This document shows, in pieces, positions 55,096-63,135 of a stretch of 64,000 nt of DNA. Origin of the DNA: Lysobacteraceae bacterium (lineage in GTDB: Bacteria; Pseudomonadota; Gammaproteobacteria; Nevskiales; Nevskiaceae); NCBI GenBank assembly GCA_013823855.1, contig PNMW01000035.1:86151-150150 (forward strand), in the 5' to 3' direction. Position numbers and translations under genes: made by a program. Every line of letters starts with the position of its first letter. Positions within the stretch are counted from its first letter, which is position 1. The notes beneath the pieces are model-generated. The model did no database searches. It worked only from the letters and a program-made list of their open reading frames with translations, and was not told the DNA's origin.

Positions 55096-56469
55096 ATGAG
55101 CCGTTACCACGCGTCGTCCGCCCTGCTCGCCACCGGCTGGAGCGAAAACGTTCTGTTCGAGGTCGATGACGCGGGGCTGATCACCGCGTTGACGCCGGGC
55201 GTGCCGGCCGGCGACGCCGAAACCCTCGGCGGGCCGGTGGTGCCGGGCATGCCCTGCCTGCATTCCACATCGTTCCAGCGCGGCATGGCCGGGCTCACCG
55301 AGAAGGGCGGCCCGCAGGGCGACAGCTTCTGGTCGTGGCGCAAGCTGATGTACCGCTTCATCGAGCAGCTGCAGCCCGATGACATCGAGGTCATCGCCAC
55401 CCAGCTGTACATCGAGATGCTGCGTGCCGGCTACACCAGCGTCGCCGAATTCCACTACCTGCATCACGACGTCAGCGGCGCGCCGTACGCGAACCGCGCC
55501 GAAACCAGCGGCCGCCTGCTGGCGGCCGCGCAGCACGCCGGCATCGCCCAGACCCTGCTGCCGGTGCTGTACGCCCACGACAACTTCGGCGGCACGCCGC
55601 CGACCAGCGGCCAGCGCCGCTTCATCAACGGCGTTGCCGACTACACGCGGATCGTCGAAGTCCTGGTCGCCGCCACGCGCGACAGCCGGGCGCAGCGCAT
55701 CGGCATCGCTCCGCACAGCCTGCGGGCGGTCACTCCGGCGATGCTGGCCGAGGCGATCAGCCTGGCCGCGACCCTCGGTGCCGACACGCCGATCCACCTG
55801 AACCTGTCGGCCCAGCTCAAGGAAGTGAACGACTGCCTGGCCTGGTCCGGCCAGCGGCCGATCGCCTGGCTGCTCGACCACGCCCAGGTCGACGGCCGCT
55901 GGTGCGTGATCCACGCCACCCACACCGAGATCGGCGAAGCCGAGCGGCTGGCGCGTTCCGGCGTGGTCGCCGGCCTGTGCCCGACCTCGGAAGGCGATCT
56001 CGGCGACGGCTTCTTCAACGCCGTGCCGTACCTGCGCTCCGGCGGCCGGATCGGCGTCGGCGCCGACAGCCATGTCTGCGTCGATCCGTTCATGGAGCTG
56101 AAGCTGTTCGAGTACGGCCAGCGGCTGCGCTTCGAGCGCCGCAACGTGCTGGCCAAGGGCATCGGCGAATCGCTCGGCGGCCATCTGTACCGGATCACCA
56201 CGGCCGGCGGCGCGCAGGCGATGGCGCAGCCGGTCGGCAGCCTGGCGGTCGGCCTTCGTGCCGACTGGCTGGTGCTCGACGAGGACGATCCGGCGCTCGC
56301 CGAGCAGCGCGGCGACGGCCTGCTCGATGCCGCGATCTTCGGCCCGGCGCGCCAGCCGGTGCGCGATGTGATGGTCGCCGGCCGCTGGGTGGTGCGCGAG
56401 GGCCAGCACCCGCAGGCGGCCACCAGCTTCCGCCGCTATCGCGCCGTGATGAAACGGCTGCTGGGCTGA
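55096..56469 (+). CDS. hutF: HutF-family formimidoylglutamate deiminase homologue lacking active-site residues
   Basis: 457 residues, collinear with HutF from end to end (the histidine pathway branch that makes N-formylglutamate). Supporting segments: RAGYTSVAEFHYLHHDVSGAPY, GIAPHSLRAVTP, VIHATHTEI, GADSH and GEEYGQRL-type EYGQRLRF. However, the strand-1 metal motif HSH is HST here (H56, T58), the strand-5 HIAE is NLSA (Asn236 in place of the metal His, Ala239 in place of the catalytic Glu); only H207, H273/H276 and D324 of the set remain. Zinc binding and deiminase activity are unlikely. The gene is intact, without stops, and overlaps nothing; hutG follows 4 bp later. Confidence 0.85.
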   Translation: MSRYHASSALLATGWSENVLFEVDDAGLITALTPGVPAGDAETLGGPVVPGMPCLHSTSFQRGMAGLTEKGGPQGDSFWSWRKLMYRFIEQLQPDDIEVIATQLYIEMLRAGYTSVAEFHYLHHDVSGAPYANRAETSGRLLAAAQHAGIAQTLLPVLYAHDNFGGTPPTSGQRRFINGVADYTRIVEVLVAATRDSRAQRIGIAPHSLRAVTPAMLAEAISLAATLGADTPIHLNLSAQLKEVNDCLAWSGQRPIAWLLDHAQVDGRWCVIHATHTEIGEAERLARSGVVAGLCPTSEGDLGDGFFNAVPYLRSGGRIGVGADSHVCVDPFMELKLFEYGQRLRFERRNVLAKGIGESLGGHLYRITTAGGAQAMAQPVGSLAVGLRADWLVLDEDDPALAEQRGDGLLDAAIFGPARQPVRDVMVAGRWVVREGQHPQAATSFRRYRAVMKRLLG

Positions 56470-56473
56470 TCGC

Positions 56474-57271
56474 ATGACCGCGCCGCTGGCATTGACGATC
56501 ACCGGACGCGGTCCGCTGATCATCAATATCCCGCACGCCGGCACGGCGCTGAGCACCGGGCTGGCCGAGCGCCTGAGCCCGGCGGCACGGGCCCTGCCGG
56601 ATACCGACTGGCACCTGCCGTTCCTGTACCACTTCGCCGCGTACTGCGGCGCCACGCTGATCGCCGCCACCCATTCGCGCTACGTCGTCGATCTGAATCG
56701 CGATCGCGAGGGCCGTGCGCTGTACGACGGCGATCCCGACACCAGCCTGTGTCCGCTGCTGCGTTTCGACGGTGAACCGGTCTACCTGCCGGGCCGCGAG
56801 CCGGATGCCGCCGAGATCGACACGCGCCGGGCGCGCTGGTGGGATCCGTACCACGACGATCTGGCGCGACGGGTGGCGGACACCCGGGCGCGTTGCGGGC
56901 ATGTGGTGCTGCTCGACGCCCATTCGGTCCGCCGCGAACTGCCCGGCCGCTTCCCGGGACGGCTGCCGGACTTCAATCTGGCGACCTGCGATGGCGCCGC
57001 CTGCGCGCCGGCGCTGCAGGTCGCCGTCGAGGATGTGCTGGCGTCCTGCGGGGCCAGCGTCGGCGTCAACGATCGCTTCAAGGGCGGTTACACCACCGCG
57101 CTGTACGGTCAGCCGCAGCGCAACCTGCATGCGCTGCAGATCGAGCTGGTGCAGGACTGCTATCTCGACGAAGGCGATCCCGCCTGCTGGACGCCTGCCC
57201 ATCCGCAGGCGCAGAAGATCAGCCCGGTGCTGCGCCGGCTGGTCGACGTGCTGACCCGCTGGACCCCCTGA
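56474..57271 (+). CDS. hutG: N-formylglutamate deformylase
   Basis: 265 residues, the proper length of HutG. Motifs kept: IINIPHAGTAL, LPDTDWHLPFLY, VVDLNRDREGRALY, VVLLDAHSVRRELPGRFPGRLPDFNL, RFKGGYTT and HALQIEL. The metal-site His/Glu residues are in place, so it should release formate from N-formylglutamate. It lies 4 bp after hutF; the other hut genes (hutH, hutU, hutI, hutC) are not in the window. Its partner HutF looks inactive, so where its substrate comes from is open. Confidence 0.93.
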   Translation: MTAPLALTITGRGPLIINIPHAGTALSTGLAERLSPAARALPDTDWHLPFLYHFAAYCGATLIAATHSRYVVDLNRDREGRALYDGDPDTSLCPLLRFDGEPVYLPGREPDAAEIDTRRARWWDPYHDDLARRVADTRARCGHVVLLDAHSVRRELPGRFPGRLPDFNLATCDGAACAPALQVAVEDVLASCGASVGVNDRFKGGYTTALYGQPQRNLHALQIELVQDCYLDEGDPACWTPAHPQAQKISPVLRRLVDVLTRWTP

Positions 57272-57331
57272 CCCGCAGCTGGCGTCGCTTTTGCAAGGCG
57301 CAGGTTCCGTCGCACATCCGGAGCCGCACGC

Positions 57332-58795
57332 ATGGCCAAGATCCCCGCAGGAGTCGGACCGCGCTTCCCGCAGGTGGTGGTGCTGGTCGGCGCGACCGGC
57401 GATCTCGCCCGCCGCAAGCTGCTGCCCGGCCTGTTCCACCTGGTCAATGCCGGCTTCATTCCCGGCTGCCGGATCATCGGCGTGTCGCTCGACGACATCG
57501 ATGCCGACGGCTTCCGCGGCATCGCCCGCGGCGCGCTCGACGAATTCGGCATGCGCAAGCCGAACGAGGGCGAATGGAGCCGCTTCGCCGCCCAGCTCGA
57601 ATACGTGCCGCTGGCGGCTGGTGCTGCGGCGCTGAAGGCGGCGGTCGAAGCGGCGGAGGCCGCGCTCGGCACCGAAAGCCGCCGCCTGCACTACCTCAGC
57701 GTGCCGCCCAGCGCGGCGCTGCCGGTGGTGCGCATGCTCGGCGAGGCGGGGCTGGTCGAGCGGGCACGGATCATCATGGAAAAGCCGTTCGGCACCGATC
57801 TGGCCAGCGCGGTGACCTTGAACACCCGGCTGCACGAGGTGTTCGGCGAGGAGCAGATCTTCCGCATCGATCATTTCCTCGGCAAGGAGCCGGCGCAGAA
57901 CATCCTGGCATTCCGTTTCGCCAATGGCCTGTTCGAGCCGATCTGGAACCGCAACTTCATCGATCACGTGCAGATCGACGTGCCGGAAACGCTCGGCCTC
58001 GGCAAGCGGGCCGGCTTCTACGAGCAGACCGGCGCCTACCGCGACATGGTGGTCACCCACCTGTTCCAGATCCTCGCGTTCATGGCGATGGAGCCGCCGA
58101 CGTCGCTGGAGCCGGTGCCGATCAGCGAGGAGAAGAACAAGGTGTTCCGCAGCATGCTGCCGCTCGATCCGGCCCATGTCGTGCGCGGCCAGTACGCCGG
58201 CTATCGCGGCGAGGACGGCATCGATCCGGCGTCCGACACCGAAACCTTCATCGCCCTGAAGTGCCTGATCGACAACTGGCGCTGGGCCGGCGTGCCGTTC
58301 TATCTCAGGACCGGCAAGCGGCTGGCGGAAGGCCAGCGGATCATCTCGATCGCCTTCCGCGAGCCGCCGAAGAGCATGTTCCCGGCCGGCTCCGGCGTCG
58401 GCAGCCAGGGGCCGGATCACCTGACCTTCGATCTCGCCGACGCCTCGAAGATGTCCTTGAGCTTCTACGGCAAGCGGCCCGGCCCGGGGATGCGGCTCGA
58501 CAAGCTCAGCCTGCAGTTCGCGATGCACGACACCGGCCTGGCCGGCGAGGTGCTGGAAGCCTACGAGCGGCTGATCCTCGACGCGATGCGCGGCGACCAC
58601 ACGCTGTTCACCACGGCCGAGGGCATCGAGCGGCTGTGGAAAGTATCCGAGCCGCTGCTCGAAGCGCCGCCGCCGGTGCGCTTCTACGAACCGGGCTCCT
58701 GGGGCCCGAAGGCGATCCACCAGCTGGTCGCGCCGCATGCCTGGCGCCTGCCGTTCGAGCGCGCCTGGCGGGCGCCGAATCCGCCCGGCAGCTGA
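57332..58795 (+). CDS. zwf: Glucose-6-phosphate 1-dehydrogenase
   Basis: 487 residues, the family's usual length. NADP site VLVGATGDLARRKLLPGL near residues 17-34; active site RIDHFLGKEPAQNIL containing the catalytic His and Lys; EKPFGTDLASA; substrate-site YRTGK region present as YLRTGKRL. First step of the oxidative pentose-phosphate/Entner-Doudoroff path, giving NADPH. pgl, which usually follows, is not next to it here. Confidence 0.95.
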   Translation: MAKIPAGVGPRFPQVVVLVGATGDLARRKLLPGLFHLVNAGFIPGCRIIGVSLDDIDADGFRGIARGALDEFGMRKPNEGEWSRFAAQLEYVPLAAGAAALKAAVEAAEAALGTESRRLHYLSVPPSAALPVVRMLGEAGLVERARIIMEKPFGTDLASAVTLNTRLHEVFGEEQIFRIDHFLGKEPAQNILAFRFANGLFEPIWNRNFIDHVQIDVPETLGLGKRAGFYEQTGAYRDMVVTHLFQILAFMAMEPPTSLEPVPISEEKNKVFRSMLPLDPAHVVRGQYAGYRGEDGIDPASDTETFIALKCLIDNWRWAGVPFYLRTGKRLAEGQRIISIAFREPPKSMFPAGSGVGSQGPDHLTFDLADASKMSLSFYGKRPGPGMRLDKLSLQFAMHDTGLAGEVLEAYERLILDAMRGDHTLFTTAEGIERLWKVSEPLLEAPPPVRFYEPGSWGPKAIHQLVAPHAWRLPFERAWRAPNPPGS

Positions 58796-59121
58796 GCGAT
58801 ACGACCGCTCGCGGCGCGACTGCTGTGAATCCAGCAGCCTGATCGCCGCGCTGCTGCGCAGCCAGCAACGACCGTCGCCGGACGCCCGCAGCGCGGCCGC
58901 CGGCGATGCCGGACGGTGTCGTTTCCGGCGTCGACAAAATGAATGAATTCAGTACCTTGAACGGCCAATCCGGCAGCGGCCGCGGGCTGTTCGCGGGCCG
59001 CTTCAGGCTGGCGCGGTGATTGCGCTCCACGGCATTCCAGCGTCGCCTGCCGACTGGCCTGAGCCGTGCGGAAACAGGTCGGCGGCGGTGGCGTCATCCA
59101 CCCCAGCCATCCCGGAGAGCC
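58796..59121. other. Intergenic region between zwf and cytochrome c'
   Basis: 326 bp without a recognisable gene. A stretch at 58931-58958 pairs TCGACA and TACCTT with 16-bp spacing and is locally AT-rich, a possible promoter for the cytochrome genes. A 26-codon frame starting at 58940 has no support. Confidence 0.3.
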
Positions 59122-59628
59122 ATGTCCAAGTCCCGTTCCACCACCGCTTCCCGTCGCCTGCCGTTCCGCCGCATCACGCTCGGCGTCTGCGCGCTGGTGA
59201 TGACGGCGAGCAGCCTGCCGCTGTCCGCCGCCGACCCGGCGCCGAACCCGAAGCCGGTGATCGACGTGCGACGCGCCCTGTTCACCCTGATCGGCAGCAA
59301 CTTCCGGCCGGTCGGCGATACCTTGCAGGGCAAGCAGGCCTATGACGCCGCCGAGATCCAGAAGCGCGCCGCCCGCGTCGCCTTCCTGGTGCCGCAGCTG
59401 ACCGAAGTGTTCCCGGACTACTCCGCCAACGGCGACACCAAGGCCAAGCCGGAAATCTGGAGCAATCGCGCCGACTTCGACAACCGCCTGAAGGACTTCC
59501 AGACCCATGTCGCCGCGCTCGCCCAGGTGGCCGAGAAGGAGCCCGGCAATGTCGATGCCTTCAAGGCCGCCGCCGCTGCCGTCGGCAAGGACTGCAAGGG
59601 CTGCCACGACGAGTACAAGTCGAAGTAG
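59122..59628 (+). CDS. Cytochrome c'-like protein
   Basis: 168 residues: signal peptide (about 1-36, ending LSAAD), a four-helix body with the cytochrome c' pattern (VIDVRRALFTLIGSNFRPVG; VAFLVPQLTEVFPDYS; KPEIWSNRADFDNRLKDF), and a C-terminal haem motif CKGCH at 158-162. Cytochromes c' bind NO and also act as small electron carriers. A cytochrome b561 gene follows 6 bp downstream, the usual pair. Confidence 0.93.
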   Translation: MSKSRSTTASRRLPFRRITLGVCALVMTASSLPLSAADPAPNPKPVIDVRRALFTLIGSNFRPVGDTLQGKQAYDAAEIQKRAARVAFLVPQLTEVFPDYSANGDTKAKPEIWSNRADFDNRLKDFQTHVAALAQVAEKEPGNVDAFKAAAAAVGKDCKGCHDEYKSK

Positions 59629-59634
59629 GCCGCG

Positions 59635-60384
59635 ATGTCGTCGATCACTCCCGCCGATGACGCGCCGGCGTCGCCCGGCGCGCCGCACCCGGCGGTCGCC
59701 GGGCGCCGGGTCTGGGATCTGCCGGTGCGGATCGTCCACTGGTCGCTGGTGGCCGCGGTGCTGGCCTGCTACGTCAGCAGCCGGATCGGGCCGGAGTATT
59801 TCCGGCTGCATCTGGCCTCCGGCTACGTTGTGACCGTGCTGGTGGCGTTCCGACTGCTGTGGGGCCTCGTCGGCACCCGCCATGCGCGCTTCGCGAACTT
59901 CGTGCGCGGGCCGCGCGCGGTGCTGCGCCAGGCCAGCCAGTTGCTGCGCGGCCAGCCGGCGCGCCATGCCGGGCACAACCCGCTGGGCGCGCTGATGGTG
60001 CTGGCGCTGCTGGCCAGCCTGGCGGTGCAGGCGGTGACCGGCCTGTTCGGCAATGACGAGATCTTCAATGTCGGGCCGCTGTACGGCTGGGTCGGCGACG
60101 AGCGCAGTCTGGAGCTGACGGCGATCCACAAGGGGCTGTTCAACTGGATTGCCGGCGCCATCCTGATCCACGTGCTGGCGATCCTCGCGCACCGCCTGCT
60201 GAGCCGTGAAAACCTGGTCCGGGCGATGTGGACCGGCCGCAAGCCGGCCGATGCCGTCGCTCGCGACGAGGCGATCGGCTCCTCCCGCCTGTGGCGGGCG
60301 CTGCTGCTGCTGGTGATTGTCATCGCCACGCTGGCGGCGGTCGTGCTGCTGGCGCCGGCGCCAGCGCTGTCGTCCTACGAGTGA
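59635..60384 (+). CDS. Cytochrome b561-type membrane protein
   Basis: 249 residues with four core membrane helices, a fifth at the C-terminus (about 225-245), and His haem ligands at WDLPVRIVHWSL, FRLHLASGY, and the late AIHKGLFNWIAGAILIHVLAILAH. It probably accepts electrons from quinol and passes them to the preceding cytochrome c'. Confidence 0.92.
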   Translation: MSSITPADDAPASPGAPHPAVAGRRVWDLPVRIVHWSLVAAVLACYVSSRIGPEYFRLHLASGYVVTVLVAFRLLWGLVGTRHARFANFVRGPRAVLRQASQLLRGQPARHAGHNPLGALMVLALLASLAVQAVTGLFGNDEIFNVGPLYGWVGDERSLELTAIHKGLFNWIAGAILIHVLAILAHRLLSRENLVRAMWTGRKPADAVARDEAIGSSRLWRALLLLVIVIATLAAVVLLAPAPALSSYE

Positions 60385-60744
60385 GGCCGGCGGCATCGCC
60401 GCCATGTCTTCACGACCGCCCGCTGCGCATTCCACAACAGCCTGCTGCCGACGCTGCTGGATCGCCAGCAAGCCGGTGACTGGAGAGGTCTCCAGGACTC
60501 CAGAAAGCACTCCAGGCGTGGCGCTGGAATACGCTGATTTCATCAATGGAAACAGTGGTCTACAAATCTTTACACAGGCTTTGCGGGCGATCTGCCGCAG
60601 CCTTCCGGTGACTGGCTCGGCCGTTGCAATCCCGTTGTCCCTGCAAGGTTTCGGATGCGCCCAGCAGCGCTCCGGACGGCATGGCGGACAACTCCACTTC
60701 GCGGTGGTCGCAGGTCAGAAAGGCTTGATCAAGGAAACAGGTGA
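60385..60744. other. Intergenic region upstream of the DUF1549 gene
   Basis: 360 bp with no convincing coding potential. It contains two copies of CCGGTGACTGG (about 60473 and 60606) and three TCCAG units at 60490-60515. An AT-rich section, 60535-60580, is the likeliest promoter zone for the DUF1549-DUF1501 genes. Confidence 0.35.
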
Positions 60745-63105
60745 ATGAAGAACAAACAGTCAACGCTCGCTTTTGCCATCGGGCTGACCATCGGTCTGTC
60801 GGCGGCAGGCTCCAGCGCCATGGCGGCGGATGCCGCCGCGGCCACAACGGACGGCGCCGCGGCGGCACGCGCCACCGGCAGCACGGCCGCCGCCCGTCCG
60901 AATGCGCTGTGGTCCTACCAGCCGGTCAGCGCGGCGGCAGCGCCAAAGGTCAAGGCGGCCCGCTGGGTGCGCACGCCGATCGACGCCTTCGTGCTGGCCA
61001 AGCTCGAGGAGAAGGGCCTGAAGCCGTCGCCGGACACCGATCGCGCCTCGTTCATCCGGCGCGCCACGCTGGATGTCTGGGGCGTGATCCCGACGCCGGA
61101 AGAGGTGCACGCCTTCGTCTCCGACCGTTCGCCGGACGCCTACGACAAGCTGGCCGACCGCCTGCTGGCCTCGCCGAAGTACGGCGAGCGTCAGGCCCGG
61201 CGCTGGCTCGATCTGGCCCGCTACGCCGACAGCGCCGGCTTCCAGGGTGACCAGACCCGCCCGAACATGTGGCGTTACCGCGACTGGGTGATCAAGGCCT
61301 TCAATGCCGACAAGCCCTACGACCAGTTCATCCTGGAACAGCTGGCCGGCGACGAGATCAAGCCCGGCGACCAGGACGCGCTGATCGCCACCGGCTTTCT
61401 GCGCGGCTACCCCGACAACATCAACTCCCGCGACCTGGTGCAGAAGAAGTACCAGCACACCACCGACATGACCGACACCGTCGGCGAGGTGTTCCTGGCC
61501 CAGACCGTCGGTTGCGCCCGCTGCCACAACCACAAGGCCGATCGCATCTCGCAGAAGGAGTACTTCCAGCTGCAGGCGTTCTTTGCCAACACCAGTGCGG
61601 TCGACGACATCCCGGCCGCCAAGGGGCCGCAGGAAATCGCCTACGAGCAGGCCGACGCCAAGTGGAAGGCGGCGACCGCGGAGCTGCGCGCCCAGCAGAA
61701 GGCGATCATCGACAAGGTTCGCGAGCCGGCCAAGCATTACCTGCTCGACCGCTATTCGCAGGCGACCCAGGCGTCGCTGCGCAAGCTCTACTCGACGCCG
61801 GAAGCGCAGTGGACGGCGCACGACCGCTGGGTCATCAACCGCTTCACCGACTACGGCACCGATGACGTGCTGGCCGCCTACCTGCGCGACAACGCCGACC
61901 CGAGCGCCGAACAGTACAAGCCGGAGTACGCCGGTTGGGCCGACGAGTACCGCAAGCTCGGCGAGGAACTGCGCAAGTTCGACAAGCTGAAGCCGTCCGG
62001 CGGCTCGCTGGAGATTTCGGCGATGTCCGAGCTGGGCCAGACCCAGGCGCCGCCGACCCATCTGCTGTTCGGTGGCGACTTCGAGCGGCCGGTCGAGGAA
62101 GTGCAGCCGGGCTTCCCGGCCGCGATCACCTCGGAAAAGCCGGTCATCGTGCCGACCGAGAAGTCCTCCGGCCGGCGCACGGCGCTGGCCCGGTGGATCG
62201 CCAGTCCGGGCAATCCGCTGACCGCCCGGGTATTCGCCAACCGGGTCTGGGACCAGTACTTCGGCCGCGGCATCGTCGAGATGCTGAGCGACTTCGGCAA
62301 GGCCGGCCAGAAGCCGAGCCATCCGGAACTGCTCGACCATCTGGCCACCCGCTTCGTCGAGCATGGCTGGAGCGTGAAGCAGCTGCATCGCGAGATCCTG
62401 CTGTCCAGCGTCTACCGGCAGTCGTCGGCGTTCCGTCAGGACGTCGCCAGCGCCGATCCGGAGAACAAGCTGCTGGCGGTGTTCCCGCGCCGTCGTCTCG
62501 ATGCCGAAACGATCCGCGATTCGCTGCTGGTCGCGTCCGGATCGCTGACCGACAAGGTCGGCGGCCCCAGCGTGTTCCCGCCGGTGCCGTCGAACCTGTT
62601 CACCGGCAATGCCTGGAAGGTGTCGACCGACAAGGACGACTGGAACCGCCGCAGCCTGTACATCTTCACGCGGCGCAGCATCCCGTATCCGCTGCTGCAG
62701 CCGTTCGACATCGCCAACACCCAGCAGGCGCATGCCAAGCGCGACATCACCACCACGCCGCTGCAGGCGCTGACCCTGTTCAACAGCGAGATCGTCTTCG
62801 ACTGGTCGAAGGCGCTGGCCGGGCGGGTGCTGCGCGAACGCGGTGCCACCGCATCCGCGCAGCTCGATGGCCTCTACGAGATCGTCTATGCCCGCAAGCC
62901 GGACAAGCAGGAGAAGGCGACCCTGCTGGCCTTCCTCGACAGCCAGGAGAAGGTGCTGAAGGCGCAGGCGGCCAACGGCAGGTTCGCGATCAACGTGCCG
63001 ATCGGCCTGGAAAAGGCCGGCCCGCTCGATCCGATCCGCGCCGCCGCCTTCGTCGATCTCACCCACGCGGTCGTCAACTCCAACGAGTTCACCTACCGCT
63101 TCTGA
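60745..63105 (+). CDS. Exported DUF1549/DUF1553 protein with a cytochrome-like CXXCH
   Basis: 786 residues. A signal peptide (1-28), then a short Ala-rich stretch, DUF1549 (about 75-285) with TPIDAFVLAKLEEKGL, ERQARRWLDLARYADSAGF and a haem-like motif GCARCHNH (C257, C260, H261); a helical region; then DUF1553 (about 470-750) with ARVFANRVWDQYFGRGIVE, DFGKAGQKPSHPELLDHLA, PRRRLDAETIRDSLL and the IFTRRSIPYP segment. This architecture is abundant in Planctomycetes and Verrucomicrobia and is usually paired with a DUF1501 gene, as here. Catalytic role unknown. It may receive electrons from the preceding cytochromes. Confidence 0.9.
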   Translation: MKNKQSTLAFAIGLTIGLSAAGSSAMAADAAAATTDGAAAARATGSTAAARPNALWSYQPVSAAAAPKVKAARWVRTPIDAFVLAKLEEKGLKPSPDTDRASFIRRATLDVWGVIPTPEEVHAFVSDRSPDAYDKLADRLLASPKYGERQARRWLDLARYADSAGFQGDQTRPNMWRYRDWVIKAFNADKPYDQFILEQLAGDEIKPGDQDALIATGFLRGYPDNINSRDLVQKKYQHTTDMTDTVGEVFLAQTVGCARCHNHKADRISQKEYFQLQAFFANTSAVDDIPAAKGPQEIAYEQADAKWKAATAELRAQQKAIIDKVREPAKHYLLDRYSQATQASLRKLYSTPEAQWTAHDRWVINRFTDYGTDDVLAAYLRDNADPSAEQYKPEYAGWADEYRKLGEELRKFDKLKPSGGSLEISAMSELGQTQAPPTHLLFGGDFERPVEEVQPGFPAAITSEKPVIVPTEKSSGRRTALARWIASPGNPLTARVFANRVWDQYFGRGIVEMLSDFGKAGQKPSHPELLDHLATRFVEHGWSVKQLHREILLSSVYRQSSAFRQDVASADPENKLLAVFPRRRLDAETIRDSLLVASGSLTDKVGGPSVFPPVPSNLFTGNAWKVSTDKDDWNRRSLYIFTRRSIPYPLLQPFDIANTQQAHAKRDITTTPLQALTLFNSEIVFDWSKALAGRVLRERGATASAQLDGLYEIVYARKPDKQEKATLLAFLDSQEKVLKAQAANGRFAINVPIGLEKAGPLDPIRAAAFVDLTHAVVNSNEFTYRF

Positions 63106-63135
63106 ACACCGCAAACCCTTTTCCGGAGATTTCGC

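Noticed and set aside
58940..59020. A 26-codon small ORF upstream of cytochrome c'
   Set aside because: No ribosome binding site, no conserved features, and it overlaps the probable promoter.
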